Assembly (NCBI GenBank): GCA_900315105.1 | Contig: OMXX01000010.1 | Coordinates: forward strand, 1-64,000 | Direction of reading: 5' to 3' | Length of the DNA stretch: 64,000 bases | DNA from: an uncultured Prevotellaceae bacterium | Lineage (GTDB): Bacteria; Bacteroidota; Bacteroidia; Bacteroidales; Bacteroidaceae | In this document: in pieces, positions 8,482-19,153 of the stretch | How positions within the stretch are numbered: the stretch's first letter is position 1 | How the letters are laid out: each line of letters starts with the position of its first letter | Notes under the pieces: generated by a model | Told to the model about the DNA's origin: nothing | The model's database searches: none | The model's input: the letters and a program-made list of their open reading frames with translations, nothing else | Program-made: the position numbers and the translations under genes

Positions 8482-9669
8482 TTACTTGTTGAGGTCGTTG
8501 AATGTAGCAACGCGGTTGAACTCCACCTCATCGAAGAGCTTGTCTGTTGCGCCAAGTCCCTCTGTCTCAAGGCGATCAGCAGCAATCTTATACTTCTTAA
8601 CGAGTACATTCTTAACAGCTTCTGCACGAGCCTCAGAAAGTCTTTGGTTGAGTTCTGGATTACCCTCTGGAGATGCATAACCAGAAATCTTAACCTTAGC
8701 CTCAGGATGCTTCTTCATATAGTTGGCAATGAGAGAGATATTAGCCTCCTGGCTCTTCTCAACAGCACTCTTACCCTGACCGAATACAACTGTTGGCTGG
8801 AGGTTAGCTGTCTGCTTAACGACCTGCTCTACAACTGTTGTAGGCTTATTTTGGCATTCCTCAAGTTCCTTCTTCAGACGGTTGATCTCTTCATCCTTCA
8901 CAGCAAGAGCACGATTCGCGTTAGCCTCAGTAGCAGCAATAGTGCCGCGAAGGTCATTGATCCTAGCATTCAAGTCGTCAATCTCTGACTGGTCACGAAG
9001 CTGCTCGATAGAGAAGTTATGCTTGCCGTTAGAGTTCTTGAACTTATAGTTCAAACCAAGTTTGAAAGACAAATGTGCACGATCATTATGATAATCCAAT
9101 ACGTTTAGAACCTCCTCGCTACCAAGGATATCCCATGTGATAGATGGCTCTGCAAATACCTGAATATCCTTATCCTTACCAAGATTTATAGCGAAATCAA
9201 GGCCGATTTTAGATGTGAGAGCCTCAAGTTCAGAGTTACCATATCTGTGTCCCCAACCGAAGCCACCAAGAGCGATAAGCTCGAAACTGCGTGGCTCGCC
9301 CTTATAACCGCCAAACAAATTAGAAAGGTTGGCTGTACCAAGAAGAGAGATATTCGTGTTATCTACAAAGGTCTTTGTGTCAAGCCTGTAATACTCGCCA
9401 TACAAATTATAATCCTTTGGAGAGCTTGCGAAATGCATGTCAGCATCAATAGCCATGCCGAATACCGTGGTGAAATTCTTTCCGAAACGGATACCCAGCT
9501 CAGGAGTGAGATTGCCTAAAACCCTATAGCCCTTGAGTGGAGTTGATACACCAAAGTTTGCACCAATATAAATGTTATCACCGGCTTTATTTGAAACAAT
9601 AGCTGTTCCCTGAGCAAATACTGAAGCTGATACAGCAACAGCTGCCATGGTCATTAAGATTTTTTTCAT
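8482..9669 (-). CDS. OmpA-family outer membrane protein
   Basis: A 395-residue outer membrane protein. Residues 1-19 are a signal peptide ending SASVFA; residues about 20-205 alternate in a way typical of an eight-stranded beta barrel; about 215-270 form a coiled-coil linker with SEIDDLNARINDLRG and regular heptads; about 285-390 are the OmpA C-terminal peptidoglycan-binding domain, with VVFGQGKSAV and GYASPEGNPELNQRLSEARA. It anchors the outer membrane to the cell wall. It has its own promoter (9735-9764) and a strong terminator, so it is a single-gene unit. The coiled-coil linker is typical of Bacteroidales relatives. Confidence 0.92.
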   Translation of the reverse strand: MKKILMTMAAVAVSASVFAQGTAIVSNKAGDNIYIGANFGVSTPLKGYRVLGNLTPELGIRFGKNFTTVFGMAIDADMHFASSPKDYNLYGEYYRLDTKTFVDNTNISLLGTANLSNLFGGYKGEPRSFELIALGGFGWGHRYGNSELEALTSKIGLDFAINLGKDKDIQVFAEPSITWDILGSEEVLNVLDYHNDRAHLSFKLGLNYKFKNSNGKHNFSIEQLRDQSEIDDLNARINDLRGTIAATEANANRALAVKDEEINRLKKELEECQNKPTTVVEQVVKQTANLQPTVVFGQGKSAVEKSQEANISLIANYMKKHPEAKVKISGYASPEGNPELNQRLSEARAEAVKNVLVKKYKIAADRLETEGLGATDKLFDEVEFNRVATFNDLNK

Positions 9670-9734
9670 AAGTTGTACTATAATTAATGTTGTATCTTTT
9701 TACCTCGTTTCTTCTTTGCGAAGATTCATGAATG

Positions 9735-9764
9735 CAAAGTAACTACATTATTTTCAACTGGCAA
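9735..9764 (-). promoter_or_regulatory. Promoter of the OmpA-family gene
   Basis: Minus-strand TTG (9764-9762), 19 bases, TTACTTTG (9742-9735), one mismatch to the TAnnTTTG box. Leader length would be about 58 bases. Confidence 0.6.
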
Positions 9765-9820
9765 AATATTTTAACAAAAATTGATTGTTCCCCCACACAA
9801 TTTCTATCTTTTTCTTTCTT

Positions 9821-10519
9821 TTATTTATCCAAAAGGTCTGGACGCAAGGCTTTTGTACGAGCCAATGCCTGCTCCATTTCCCAATCCTTTATCTTTGCCT
9901 CATGACCAGAGAGAAGGATTTCTGGTATTCCCCATGTCTCTTCAGGATTGTCAACGGGATGATACTCAGCCGGACGGGTATAGCAAGGAGGTTCAAGAAG
10001 GTTATCCTGAAAAGAATCGCTCAAAGCCGACTCCACATCACCAATAACACCCGGGATGATTCTCACCACACTATCAGCAATAACGGCTGCTGCAAGCTCA
10101 CCACCCGTCAGGACATAATCGCCAATGGAAATCTCACGAGTAATGAGATGCTCACGAATACGATAGTCAATTCCCTTATAATGACCACATACGATAATGA
10201 TATTCTCCTTTAGCGAAAGGTCGTTGGCAACCGACTGATTGAAAGTCTCGCCATCAGGAGCGGTAAAGATAACCTCGTCATAATGACGTTCCTTCTTCAA
10301 GGCAGAGATACACGCATCAAGAGGCTGACATTGGATTACCATACCAGCCTTGCCTCCGTATGGATAATCGTCCACACGCTTCCACTTATCTGCGGTATAG
10401 TCACGCAGATTATGAATATGAATCTCGGCAAGTCCCTTCTTCTGAGCACGTCCCATGATAGATTCGTTTACGAATCCCTGCAACATCTCAGGCAATACGG
10501 TAATAATATCTATTCGCAT
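9821..10519 (-). CDS. trmD: tRNA (guanine-N1)-methyltransferase
   Basis: Methylates G37 of tRNAs reading CNN codons with S-adenosylmethionine, preventing frameshifts; essential in most bacteria. The 232-residue SPOUT-fold protein is full length: N-terminal [26 protein letters not shown], the trefoil knot with [10 protein letters not shown], and the [10 protein letters not shown] segment are all present. Its start codon overlaps the remnant of a HEPN gene. It is not in the usual rpsP-rimM-trmD-rplS cluster here. Confidence 0.96.
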   Translation of the reverse strand: MRIDIITVLPEMLQGFVNESIMGRAQKKGLAEIHIHNLRDYTADKWKRVDDYPYGGKAGMVIQCQPLDACISALKKERHYDEVIFTAPDGETFNQSVANDLSLKENIIIVCGHYKGIDYRIREHLITREISIGDYVLTGGELAAAVIADSVVRIIPGVIGDVESALSDSFQDNLLEPPCYTRPAEYHPVDNPEETWGIPEILLSGHEAKIKDWEMEQALARTKALRPDLLDK

Positions 10520-10721
10520 AATAGTTCCTTAACTCTTAAAACAAAGTCCTCAGCTTGTTCCTTAAACAATCTTATTTCTTCTTCTGAAGCTTTGAAGATG
10601 ACATCATAATCAGCTTTATCTCTCAAAGAAGAAAGCTGGGCAAACAATCTTCCATGCTCAGGTGAGATTTTTCCCAATACAGTCTGACAAGATCTGCTCT
10701 TTGCTGTTCACTAAGACTCAT
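10510..10721 (-). pseudogene. Internally deleted HEPN-domain gene (partner of MNT)
   Basis: From the ATG at 10721 the reading begins MSLSEQQRADLVRLYWEKS and stops after about 32 codons. From near 10674 a different frame, shifted by two, reads GKISPEHGRLFAQLSSLRDK and continues through SEEEIRLFKEQAEDF to a stop at 10510 overlapping the trmD start. These two pieces match the beginning and end of HEPN proteins paired with MNT nucleotidyltransferases; the middle, including the usual catalytic R-x4-6-H helix region, is missing. The simplest reading is one internal deletion of roughly half the gene. The ATG overlaps the MNT stop, as in intact MNT-HEPN pairs. Confidence 0.8.
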
Positions 10722-11031
10722 AAATCATCCGCTTATCATGTTCTACATTATCATAATAAGGGGTAAAACGTCTTTTTTCCCATTCACCCTTAGTATAAAG
10801 CTGTGGATTTACATCCGCCCCATGCTGCCATCCTGCTAGAACCAAAGGATAGCAGATATTCCTAAAGTCGTCAGTCTCTATGGCAGACTTATTCACAAGC
10901 ACAAGCAAATCCCAATCGGAATCAGCATGTGCTTCACCTCTCGCCCTTGAACCATAAAGCCACAAGGTACTTCCGGCAGGTAATGATTTCTTCGCAACTT
11001 CACGAAGTTCATTTATAGTCAATCTGTCCAT
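10711..11031 (-). CDS. MNT-type nucleotidyltransferase (antitoxin-like)
   Basis: A 106-residue minimal nucleotidyltransferase. The motif GSRARGEAHADSDWDLLV at 27-44 is the GSxxRG...SDxD signature of the MNT family, of which some members AMPylate and silence a HEPN toxin. The downstream HEPN partner is broken (10510-10721), so the pair can no longer work as a toxin-antitoxin unit in its known form. The start codon is only about 10 bases from the predicted transcription start, so the message is nearly leaderless. Confidence 0.9.
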   Translation of the reverse strand: MDRLTINELREVAKKSLPAGSTLWLYGSRARGEAHADSDWDLLVLVNKSAIETDDFRNICYPLVLAGWQHGADVNPQLYTKGEWEKRRFTPYYDNVEHDKRMIYES

Positions 11032-11047
11032 AGATGTTATTTTTCTG

Positions 11048-11055
11048 CAAAGATA
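11048..11055 (-). promoter_or_regulatory. -7 box of the MNT gene
   Basis: Minus-strand TATCTTTG, an exact TAnnTTTG match, 17 bases before the MNT ATG. No clear TTG box. It is divergent from the ligA promoter about 85 bases away. Confidence 0.55.
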
Positions 11056-11075
11056 CTATATTTTCATGAGACTGA

Positions 11076-13356
<2,281 letters not shown>

Positions 13357-13367
13357 CGCTTATAATT

Positions 13368-14171
13368 ATGAAAATCGGTATAGACGTAGGCATCAGCACG
13401 ACAAAGATTGTAGGTATCACTTCCGACCTTCAAGTCGTATCACCTACACGCATCAAGGCAACAGATCCTGTGACATCACTCTATGGTGCGTTCGGAAAGT
13501 TCCTCTTCGACAATCAAATCACACTTTCTGACATAGAAAAAGTGATGATAACAGGCGTTGGAGCGGAATACATAGAAGGCGACATTTACGGACTTCCCAC
13601 TATACGCATTCCCGAGTTTGAGGCAGATGCACAAGGGGCAAAGTTCGGTTCTGGACTCTCTCGAATGATTACCGTCTCTATGGGTACAGGTACGACTATT
13701 ATCCGTGTGGACGGCGATGATGTGCAGCATCTTGGAGGACTCGGTATGGGCGGCGGTACGCTCATAGGCCTATCCCGACTACTTCTCGGAACAGACGATA
13801 TACATCACATAGTTGAACTTGCTTCCAAAGGTAATATATCAAACATTAACCTCAACATAGGCGATATATCACCTCGTCCTCTTCCCGGACTTCCTCTTGA
13901 CACCACAGCCTCACTCTTTGGAAAGGCAGGTCATGATACAAAGAAGGAAGACATAGCCCTCGGAATTATCTGTACCGTCATACAGACCATCTGCTCAGGT
14001 ACCGTTCTCGCAAGTAAGGGTTCTGACATCAAGGACTTCGTGATGATAGGCAACCTCACACGGCTTCCCCAGACGCGTGAGATATTCAACGCAGTAGAGA
14101 AACTATATGGAGTACGTTTCATAATCCCCAAGCACTCAGAATATTGTACGGCTATCGGCTGTTGTGTTTAG
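13368..14171 (+). CDS. coaW: Type II pantothenate kinase
   Basis: Phosphorylates pantothenate, first step of coenzyme A synthesis. The 267-residue ASKHA-fold protein has the N-terminal phosphate loop MKIGIDVGISTTKI, the SMGTGTTII segment, and GGLGMGGGTLIGLSRLLLG, all characteristic of the fumble/CoaW family; the C-terminal VMIGNLTRLPQTREI helix is present. It is somewhat like the staphylococcal enzyme in length. It follows ligA after a repeat element and is bounded by a hairpin, so it may be co-transcribed with ligA. Bacteroidota more often use the type III enzyme, so a second kinase elsewhere is possible. Confidence 0.88.
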   Translation: MKIGIDVGISTTKIVGITSDLQVVSPTRIKATDPVTSLYGAFGKFLFDNQITLSDIEKVMITGVGAEYIEGDIYGLPTIRIPEFEADAQGAKFGSGLSRMITVSMGTGTTIIRVDGDDVQHLGGLGMGGGTLIGLSRLLLGTDDIHHIVELASKGNISNINLNIGDISPRPLPGLPLDTTASLFGKAGHDTKKEDIALGIICTVIQTICSGTVLASKGSDIKDFVMIGNLTRLPQTREIFNAVEKLYGVRFIIPKHSEYCTAIGCCV

Positions 14172-14207
14172 AGGTTGAAGATTAGTGGAGAGGTTAGAGT
14201 AAACGAA

Positions 14208-14258
14208 AAAAGACGCAAAGATATGGAATTATCCAGTACCTTTGCGCCTTTTGCTTTT
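14208..14258. terminator. Bidirectional terminator between coaW and the GT2 gene
   Basis: Arms GACGCAAAGATATGG and CCAGTACCTTTGCGCC pair imperfectly and have A runs before and T runs after, serving the convergent coaW and glycosyltransferase genes. Confidence 0.7.
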
Positions 14259-14273
14259 TTCGATTTATCGGGA

Positions 14274-15095
14274 TTATCGGGAAATCTTTCCTAACGCCAG
14301 TTCTCCTATTTTATACACATACCTCAAGGCGAGGAAGAAGATGTTGGAATACACGCCATTCTCCTTTAATGCCCTTTGGTGATCACGATTGATTTGCCTA
14401 TGACTGCTTGCCCCACTATTGCTTGCCCCACCAGAGCGCATAGTAACAAAGTCCTTATTGATATAATGCGCCTTGATTCTCCCTACGAATATTGTCCTGA
14501 CTAGAAACTCAAAGTCGGCTGCAATCTTATACGATGTATTGAAGTAGGCACAGCTTGTATCCCCCTTGAAATCTTCAATACTTGTACCATCAAGTCTGAA
14601 ACGCTCGTATGTTGCTTTCTTGCAATAGAATGAGGGATGGGCAGGCATGAATCCGAAACGCATCCAACTTCTTCTGAACATTCTGCTTGAATAATACCTC
14701 ACAAGCTTTGAAGTATCATCAAATTTCACATAATGAACATCACCATAGAGGGCGTCAATATCAGGAGTCTGTTCAAACTGACATGCAACGGTTCGGAGAA
14801 TATCGTTTGATGTATAGAAATCATCCGAGTTCAATATGCCGACGACCTCCCCCGTAGCAGCTTTAATCCCTTGATTCATGGCATCATACATCCCTTTGTC
14901 GGGAGCAGACAGCAGTTTCATACGTCCCTCAAACCTCGGTTCATATTCACGGCAGATATCCAGAGTATCGTCCGCTGAGCCTCCATCCTTGACTATAAGT
15001 TCATAATCAGTATAGTTCTGTCGAAGAACACTCTCCAAAGTATCCCTCAATGTAGTCCCACTATTATATGTTGCCGTGATAACGGATATCTTCAT
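14274..15095 (-). CDS. Family 2 glycosyltransferase
   Basis: A 273-residue GT-A enzyme expected to add one sugar to an undecaprenyl-linked glycan on the cytoplasmic face of the inner membrane. Seen: the N-terminal VITATYNSGTTLRDTL nucleotide-binding segment, KDGGSADDTLDI, and a LNSDDFY motif that supplies the Asp-x-Asp metal site. The C-terminal helices are amphipathic rather than clearly membrane-spanning. It is the last gene of the polysaccharide locus and its ATG overlaps the stop of the preceding gene by four bases. Donor and acceptor sugars cannot be read from sequence. Confidence 0.9.
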   Translation of the reverse strand: MKISVITATYNSGTTLRDTLESVLRQNYTDYELIVKDGGSADDTLDICREYEPRFEGRMKLLSAPDKGMYDAMNQGIKAATGEVVGILNSDDFYTSNDILRTVACQFEQTPDIDALYGDVHYVKFDDTSKLVRYYSSRMFRRSWMRFGFMPAHPSFYCKKATYERFRLDGTSIEDFKGDTSCAYFNTSYKIAADFEFLVRTIFVGRIKAHYINKDFVTMRSGGASNSGASSHRQINRDHQRALKENGVYSNIFFLALRYVYKIGELALGKISR

Positions 15096-16159
15096 TTAAA
15101 CCCTCGCTTGAGTTTCCAGAACTTATAGTAAAGTCTCCACAACGGACCGCAAATCCAATCCCATCTGTCAAAGCGCCAGTATCTCAGGTTTCTTATGAAG
15201 AGAAGCCAGAAATGCCCGTAAGCCTCCTTTTTCTTCTCTTTTAACTCCTTGTCATTACGTCCGAAGTTACCACTCCTGACAATCTCTTCAAACAGGAATC
15301 TTCCATTCTTCTCGTTTGGTTCGCAGAGAAGTTTTTCATCTTCCAGACGGAAAATACTGCTCATTATCCACATCAAGGCAGCCGTAAATCTCTCCATACC
15401 TAGGTTTCTCACAATCCTCATCATCTCTTCCCTATCCTCCTTGCTTCGGAGAAGTACGAAGTAATAGTCCATGAGTTGCCTGATGCCTATTCCTTCAGTA
15501 AAGAGATGCAGACGTATATGCGCCAATTGATGAATGATATTGAAACGCATCGTAACCCAGTTCACAGGTTCATTCTGTCCAAAACAAGCCTCAGCCTCAC
15601 TTTCGAAGAACTTCTGAAGGCGTGCATTATAGATAAAATTACGGATGATGAAAGGACGATAGTGAACCTCAACCACCACGTCAGGGAAAGCCTCGTATTG
15701 AATCTCAAGTTCGTTGACCTCCTTGGTTGGGCATGTCTTCTGCACGAAGTCGTTAACCTTCTCAAAGCCACCTTCCACCCACAGGTCTATATCACCGCAA
15801 CTTCTTGCATCAGAGAGCTCGCCATAGAGTCGGGCATTGCCCTGTCCCTTCATTATAGCCGTGCGGAAGCCTGCCTTTCGGAAGTATTCTGTCACCTCCG
15901 CGCATTGTCCGTTCATTACCTCGTTATGCTGTTTGATGGCCTCCGACTGTCCGTGAAACAGCATTTTTACCCTCAACGGCGGGAACTGTTCCTGAGGTAA
16001 TCGTTGAATGCCTTCAAAGATTATGCCTTGCATTGAGTGGTCAATGGACATCTGCAGCAATCCATACCACTGTTGTTCTGTCGGCATCTCGCTCAGACAT
16101 TCAACTCTTCCGAGCGCCACCTGCATGAGTTCGATGAAATATTGTGCGACCTTGGTCAT
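15092..16159 (-). CDS. Nucleotidyltransferase-fold protein (NTP_transf_5-like)
   Basis: A 355-residue protein of the uncharacterised nucleotidyltransferase family often found in Bacteroidales glycan loci. Seen: KGQGNARLYG at 104-113 and the metal-binding GDIDLWV at 122-128, followed by the third acidic strand VVVEVHYRPF. Substrate is unknown; members of the fold transfer nucleotides or phosphosugars. It overlaps the following glycosyltransferase by four bases, so both are translated together. It is separated from the upstream glycosyltransferase by nearly 500 bases of repeats, so this pair may have its own promoter or be a later addition to the locus. Confidence 0.75.
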   Translation of the reverse strand: MTKVAQYFIELMQVALGRVECLSEMPTEQQWYGLLQMSIDHSMQGIIFEGIQRLPQEQFPPLRVKMLFHGQSEAIKQHNEVMNGQCAEVTEYFRKAGFRTAIMKGQGNARLYGELSDARSCGDIDLWVEGGFEKVNDFVQKTCPTKEVNELEIQYEAFPDVVVEVHYRPFIIRNFIYNARLQKFFESEAEACFGQNEPVNWVTMRFNIIHQLAHIRLHLFTEGIGIRQLMDYYFVLLRSKEDREEMMRIVRNLGMERFTAALMWIMSSIFRLEDEKLLCEPNEKNGRFLFEEIVRSGNFGRNDKELKEKKKEAYGHFWLLFIRNLRYWRFDRWDWICGPLWRLYYKFWKLKRGFK

Positions 16160-16214
16160 TCTATTCTTGGTTTCTTTTTTCGGCTCCCTCTACCTCCCCA
16201 TTCTTGCTCTATGG

Positions 16215-16400
16215 GAAATGGGACTTGGTTGGGATTTACATAGGAGTTGCATAGGAGTTACTCACCACATCCTTCGTTCATCTGTCTTACTGTCTTATTC
16301 AATCCTCTGCTATTTCTCTGTTCCGGAAGCAGAGCCATAACGGAGGTATAGCGAAGGCATAGTAGAGGATAAAACAAAGAGGCACATATTCCTTTTAATC
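16215..16400. repeat. Repeat units CATAGGAGTT and nested hairpins
   Basis: Left part holds TTTACATAGGAGTTGCATAG units; right part holds ATCCTCTGCTAT paired with ATAGTAGAGGAT, enclosing CTCTG/CAGAG. The style resembles the repeats at 27005-27150 and 34630-34720. This is part of the 492-base gene-free stretch 16160-16651. Confidence 0.6.
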
Positions 16401-16484
16401 TTGATGCAAAGGTACAACATTTTCTCCAAATATGCAAAACTTTTCCCACGGCTTGTGACTACATTTTTATGGGAAATATATAGT

Positions 16485-16641
16485 TACTTCGGTTACCACG
16501 GTTACCTCCCATGTTTATATATGCTTTATATTAATAATAATTATAATATATAATTATTATTAATATAATACTACTACATCCTTACATTTCCTCCCTACAT
16601 AGATATGTGGCGGGTAACCCAGGTAACCCGAGTTACCGAGG
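16485..16641. repeat. GGTTACC-armed element around an AT palindrome
   Basis: The left arm (16485-16510) has two GGTTACC words, the right arm (16611-16641) has GGGTAACC, GGTAACCC and GTTACC in inverse orientation. Between them lies a perfect palindrome with 16-base arms and a 3-base loop (16530-16564; arm ATTAATAATAATTATA). No coding potential. Confidence 0.85.
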
Positions 16642-16651
16642 CCAAACGCCA

Positions 16652-17596
16652 TCAGTTCAAGACGATTCCCCAACTATCTTTGATGTAGTTTTTTAATGCT
16701 TGTTTGCCTTCTGGTGTTTCAGCATTCAAATTGTTAGTTTTCAGCCACTTTCTCACCTCTAGAATCTTTGCATCAACGAGTGTACGATACCACCATCCTT
16801 GAATGAAAGCAAAGACAAATCCCTCCTTTCCGTCAAGGAATCCACCTCGTAGGAAATAGCGATAGATAAAGTATGCAAACGAGCGCCAGAAGAGAGGAAG
16901 AGTGTTATATCTGCTCTTTTTCTTATGCTTCTCTGCAGCCTGCGCACCAAGATGCAAGGCGTTTTCCGAGGTTGCAAATGTGAGATTATATGTCTCATTC
17001 AGTATCTCAGTAGCCTCGCGATGAGCATAATTGATGTGTTTTTTACAGTATTCAGAGATGTTTATGAGCGAATGATCACAGAAATCATTATCAAAAACGA
17101 TAGAATGCCCTTTCTTCAAAGTGATATGTTCATCCATCAATCGAGCATCATAACGTCCATAGCCTGTACGGAACATACGCATCATAACGACCGGATATAT
17201 ACCATGCTTCACCCATTTTCCCATGAAAATATGCCTGCGTTTGAACTCAATACCAGTCACATTCTTAGGCATTTCAGGCAATTTCTGCTTCAATTCATCC
17301 ACCAATTCGGGCAAAAGATACTCATCAGCATCAATTCTAAGCACCCATTCCGTGTCAATTTTGACATTATCAATTGTCCAGTTGAACTGCTCCGCCTGAT
17401 TTCCAGGATACTTATGCTCAACAATCTCCACCAGATGGTCCTGCCGATTGAAACACTCTGCAATCTCTCGTGTCCTATCAGTAGAAGGACTATCAACAAT
17501 AATAACCTTCTTTGAGAATGAACACACATTCTCCAAACATCTGGCTATATGTATTTCCTCATTATAAGTGAGGATTATGGTTGTAATGTCAAGCAT
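16652..17596 (-). CDS. Family 2 glycosyltransferase (LPS core/WaaE-like)
   Basis: A 314-residue GT-A glycosyltransferase resembling WaaE-type enzymes. Seen: N-terminal TIILTYNEEIHIARCL, VDSPSTDRTREI, the metal-binding RIDADEYL, and the conserved H-rich C-terminal part with FFGGFLDG-like LRGGFLDGKEGF, which in this subfamily precedes a short hydrophobic segment. It would work at the inner face of the cytoplasmic membrane. It follows the acetyltransferase after 6 bases and belongs to the same transcript. Sugar specificity is unknown. Confidence 0.9.
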   Translation of the reverse strand: MLDITTIILTYNEEIHIARCLENVCSFSKKVIIVDSPSTDRTREIAECFNRQDHLVEIVEHKYPGNQAEQFNWTIDNVKIDTEWVLRIDADEYLLPELVDELKQKLPEMPKNVTGIEFKRRHIFMGKWVKHGIYPVVMMRMFRTGYGRYDARLMDEHITLKKGHSIVFDNDFCDHSLINISEYCKKHINYAHREATEILNETYNLTFATSENALHLGAQAAEKHKKKSRYNTLPLFWRSFAYFIYRYFLRGGFLDGKEGFVFAFIQGWWYRTLVDAKILEVRKWLKTNNLNAETPEGKQALKNYIKDSWGIVLN

Positions 17597-17602
17597 AAAT
17601 AT

Positions 17603-18160
17603 TTATGACTTAATTTCTCTGTTCTTTATGAACTTTGCAGGATTGCCACCAACAATAGTCCAAGGCTCCACATCCTTATAAACACTTGCTGTAGCACCTA
17701 CAACGGCACCTTGACCAATTGTGACTCCCATACCGACATACGCCCTTACTCCGATCCAGGCCTGATCCTCTATAACAATAGGAGCTGTTATAAGCGGATT
17801 AAGATGGTCGGTTATATCATGACTAGCAGTACAAAGATACGAACCTTGGGACACCGTAGTATTAGCTCCGATAGATATAGGAGCGACATTATAGCATTCT
17901 ACGTCACTTGCAAGACATGAATATTCGCCCATCTTAAGGAAAGGAGGATAATACACTTTTGCAGAACTATACACATGAGCGGTCTTTGCAATTTTAGCGC
18001 CAAACAGTCGCAAAAGGAAGTTCTTCCAACCCTTGCCAACACTTCTTGGCAGCCAACTTGCACACAATGCCCATGTGATACCCCACAAAAGCCGAATCAA
18101 CTGATGCTTACGCCCCAAGTGATTCTCATATTTTGATAAATCGATTTTTGTTCCTGTCAT
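17603..18160 (-). CDS. WcaF-like hexapeptide acetyltransferase
   Basis: A 185-residue left-handed beta-helix acetyltransferase of the WcaF type, expected to O-acetylate a sugar of the surface polysaccharide using acetyl-CoA. Hexapeptide repeats run from about residue 70 (SCLASDVECYNVAPISIGAN) to VVGATASVYKDVEPWTIVGG, and the family C-terminus GNPAKFIKNR is intact. ATG at 18160 (MTGTKIDLS) is preferred to an upstream TTG at 18172. It lies between the acyltransferase 3 gene and a glycosyltransferase with short spacers. Confidence 0.88.
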   Translation of the reverse strand: MTGTKIDLSKYENHLGRKHQLIRLLWGITWALCASWLPRSVGKGWKNFLLRLFGAKIAKTAHVYSSAKVYYPPFLKMGEYSCLASDVECYNVAPISIGANTTVSQGSYLCTASHDITDHLNPLITAPIVIEDQAWIGVRAYVGMGVTIGQGAVVGATASVYKDVEPWTIVGGNPAKFIKNREIKS

Positions 18161-18199
18161 AAACAAACTCAATAATGTATTTAGTCCTATACCATTTGC

Positions 18200-19153
18200 T
18201 TACAGCTTGGAGTATATATTCTTCCCTACAATAATGCGAGACAACGACAATCGATCAAACAATATTGCACATAGCAGACATAGTGATACTATCAAAAACG
18301 AACTGAATACTGTCCAAAGAATTGTAGAATCATCAAAGGCAAAGAGCGGAGCATATATCTTTGTAGCGACTGTAAACAACGGCGAGAAAAGCACAATAGC
18401 AAGAGAATTCCTTCCTATATATGAAACGAAATCGGTTATACGATTCGGTATTCTTTCTTTCAAGTCAAATATAAAACCAAGAAATGTAAGAGTCAATCCT
18501 ATGCCGGTTATAGAACCTCTTGAAATGTCATGGGCAAATACTATTATCAAGATGAAACACAATATTGATATTGGAGACTTTAATTTTTCATTAATTACCA
18601 AATTGGCATTTCTAAAAAGAACTCCTAATATAAAATAGATTATGTCCTCCCATCTAAGCCCTGATATCCCAATAGACAGTACCAATAAGATGACAGAGGA
18701 AATCAGAATACCAGACAATCCCTTCATCACAAAACGGTTAACTATATAATAGACCGTCAAACAGATAGCCATTGTATGCAAATACCAGTAAGTTCCAGAA
18801 GGAGAAAATGCAATATTACTCAATAAAGCAAGCACCCCTCCATCAAAGGTATTTGAGGCTCCTACGAACTTCCCAAGCATACCTATCCCCAGCAAATATA
18901 CGATTTCAAAGACAATATACGGCACAACAATACCATATAATCCCTTCAAAAACTTATGAGGCTCTTTATTAACAGAAAACAGATAACCACTAATCAACAA
19001 GAAGCCAGACATGTGGAATGCATATACTATTTGACAAGCATGAGGATATTTTGTGTTAAACAATCCAAGATGAAAAGCCACCATAAGAAGGATTAATATC
19101 CCTCTAGCCACATCTATCTCCTGAATTCTTTCTGTTTTTTTTATTTCACTCAT
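18200..19153 (-). CDS. Acyltransferase 3 family membrane protein
   Basis: An integral membrane O-acyltransferase of about 317 residues with around ten hydrophobic segments. The family signature is present: EIDVARGILILLMVAFHLG near the N-terminus, with the conserved Arg and His, and HMSGFLLISGYLF. Such proteins acetylate or otherwise acylate glycans. The ATG at 19153 overlaps the stop of the upstream glycosyltransferase by eight bases and fits coupling; a start at 19180 would add nine polar residues. Two acyltransferases side by side suggest the polymer carries more than one acyl decoration. Confidence 0.88.
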   Translation of the reverse strand: MSEIKKTERIQEIDVARGILILLMVAFHLGLFNTKYPHACQIVYAFHMSGFLLISGYLFSVNKEPHKFLKGLYGIVVPYIVFEIVYLLGIGMLGKFVGASNTFDGGVLALLSNIAFSPSGTYWYLHTMAICLTVYYIVNRFVMKGLSGILISSVILLVLSIGISGLRWEDIIYFILGVLFRNANLVINEKLKSPISILCFILIIVFAHDISRGSITGIGLTLTFLGFIFDLKERIPNRITDFVSYIGRNSLAIVLFSPLFTVATKIYAPLFAFDDSTILWTVFSSFLIVSLCLLCAILFDRLSLSRIIVGKNIYSKL

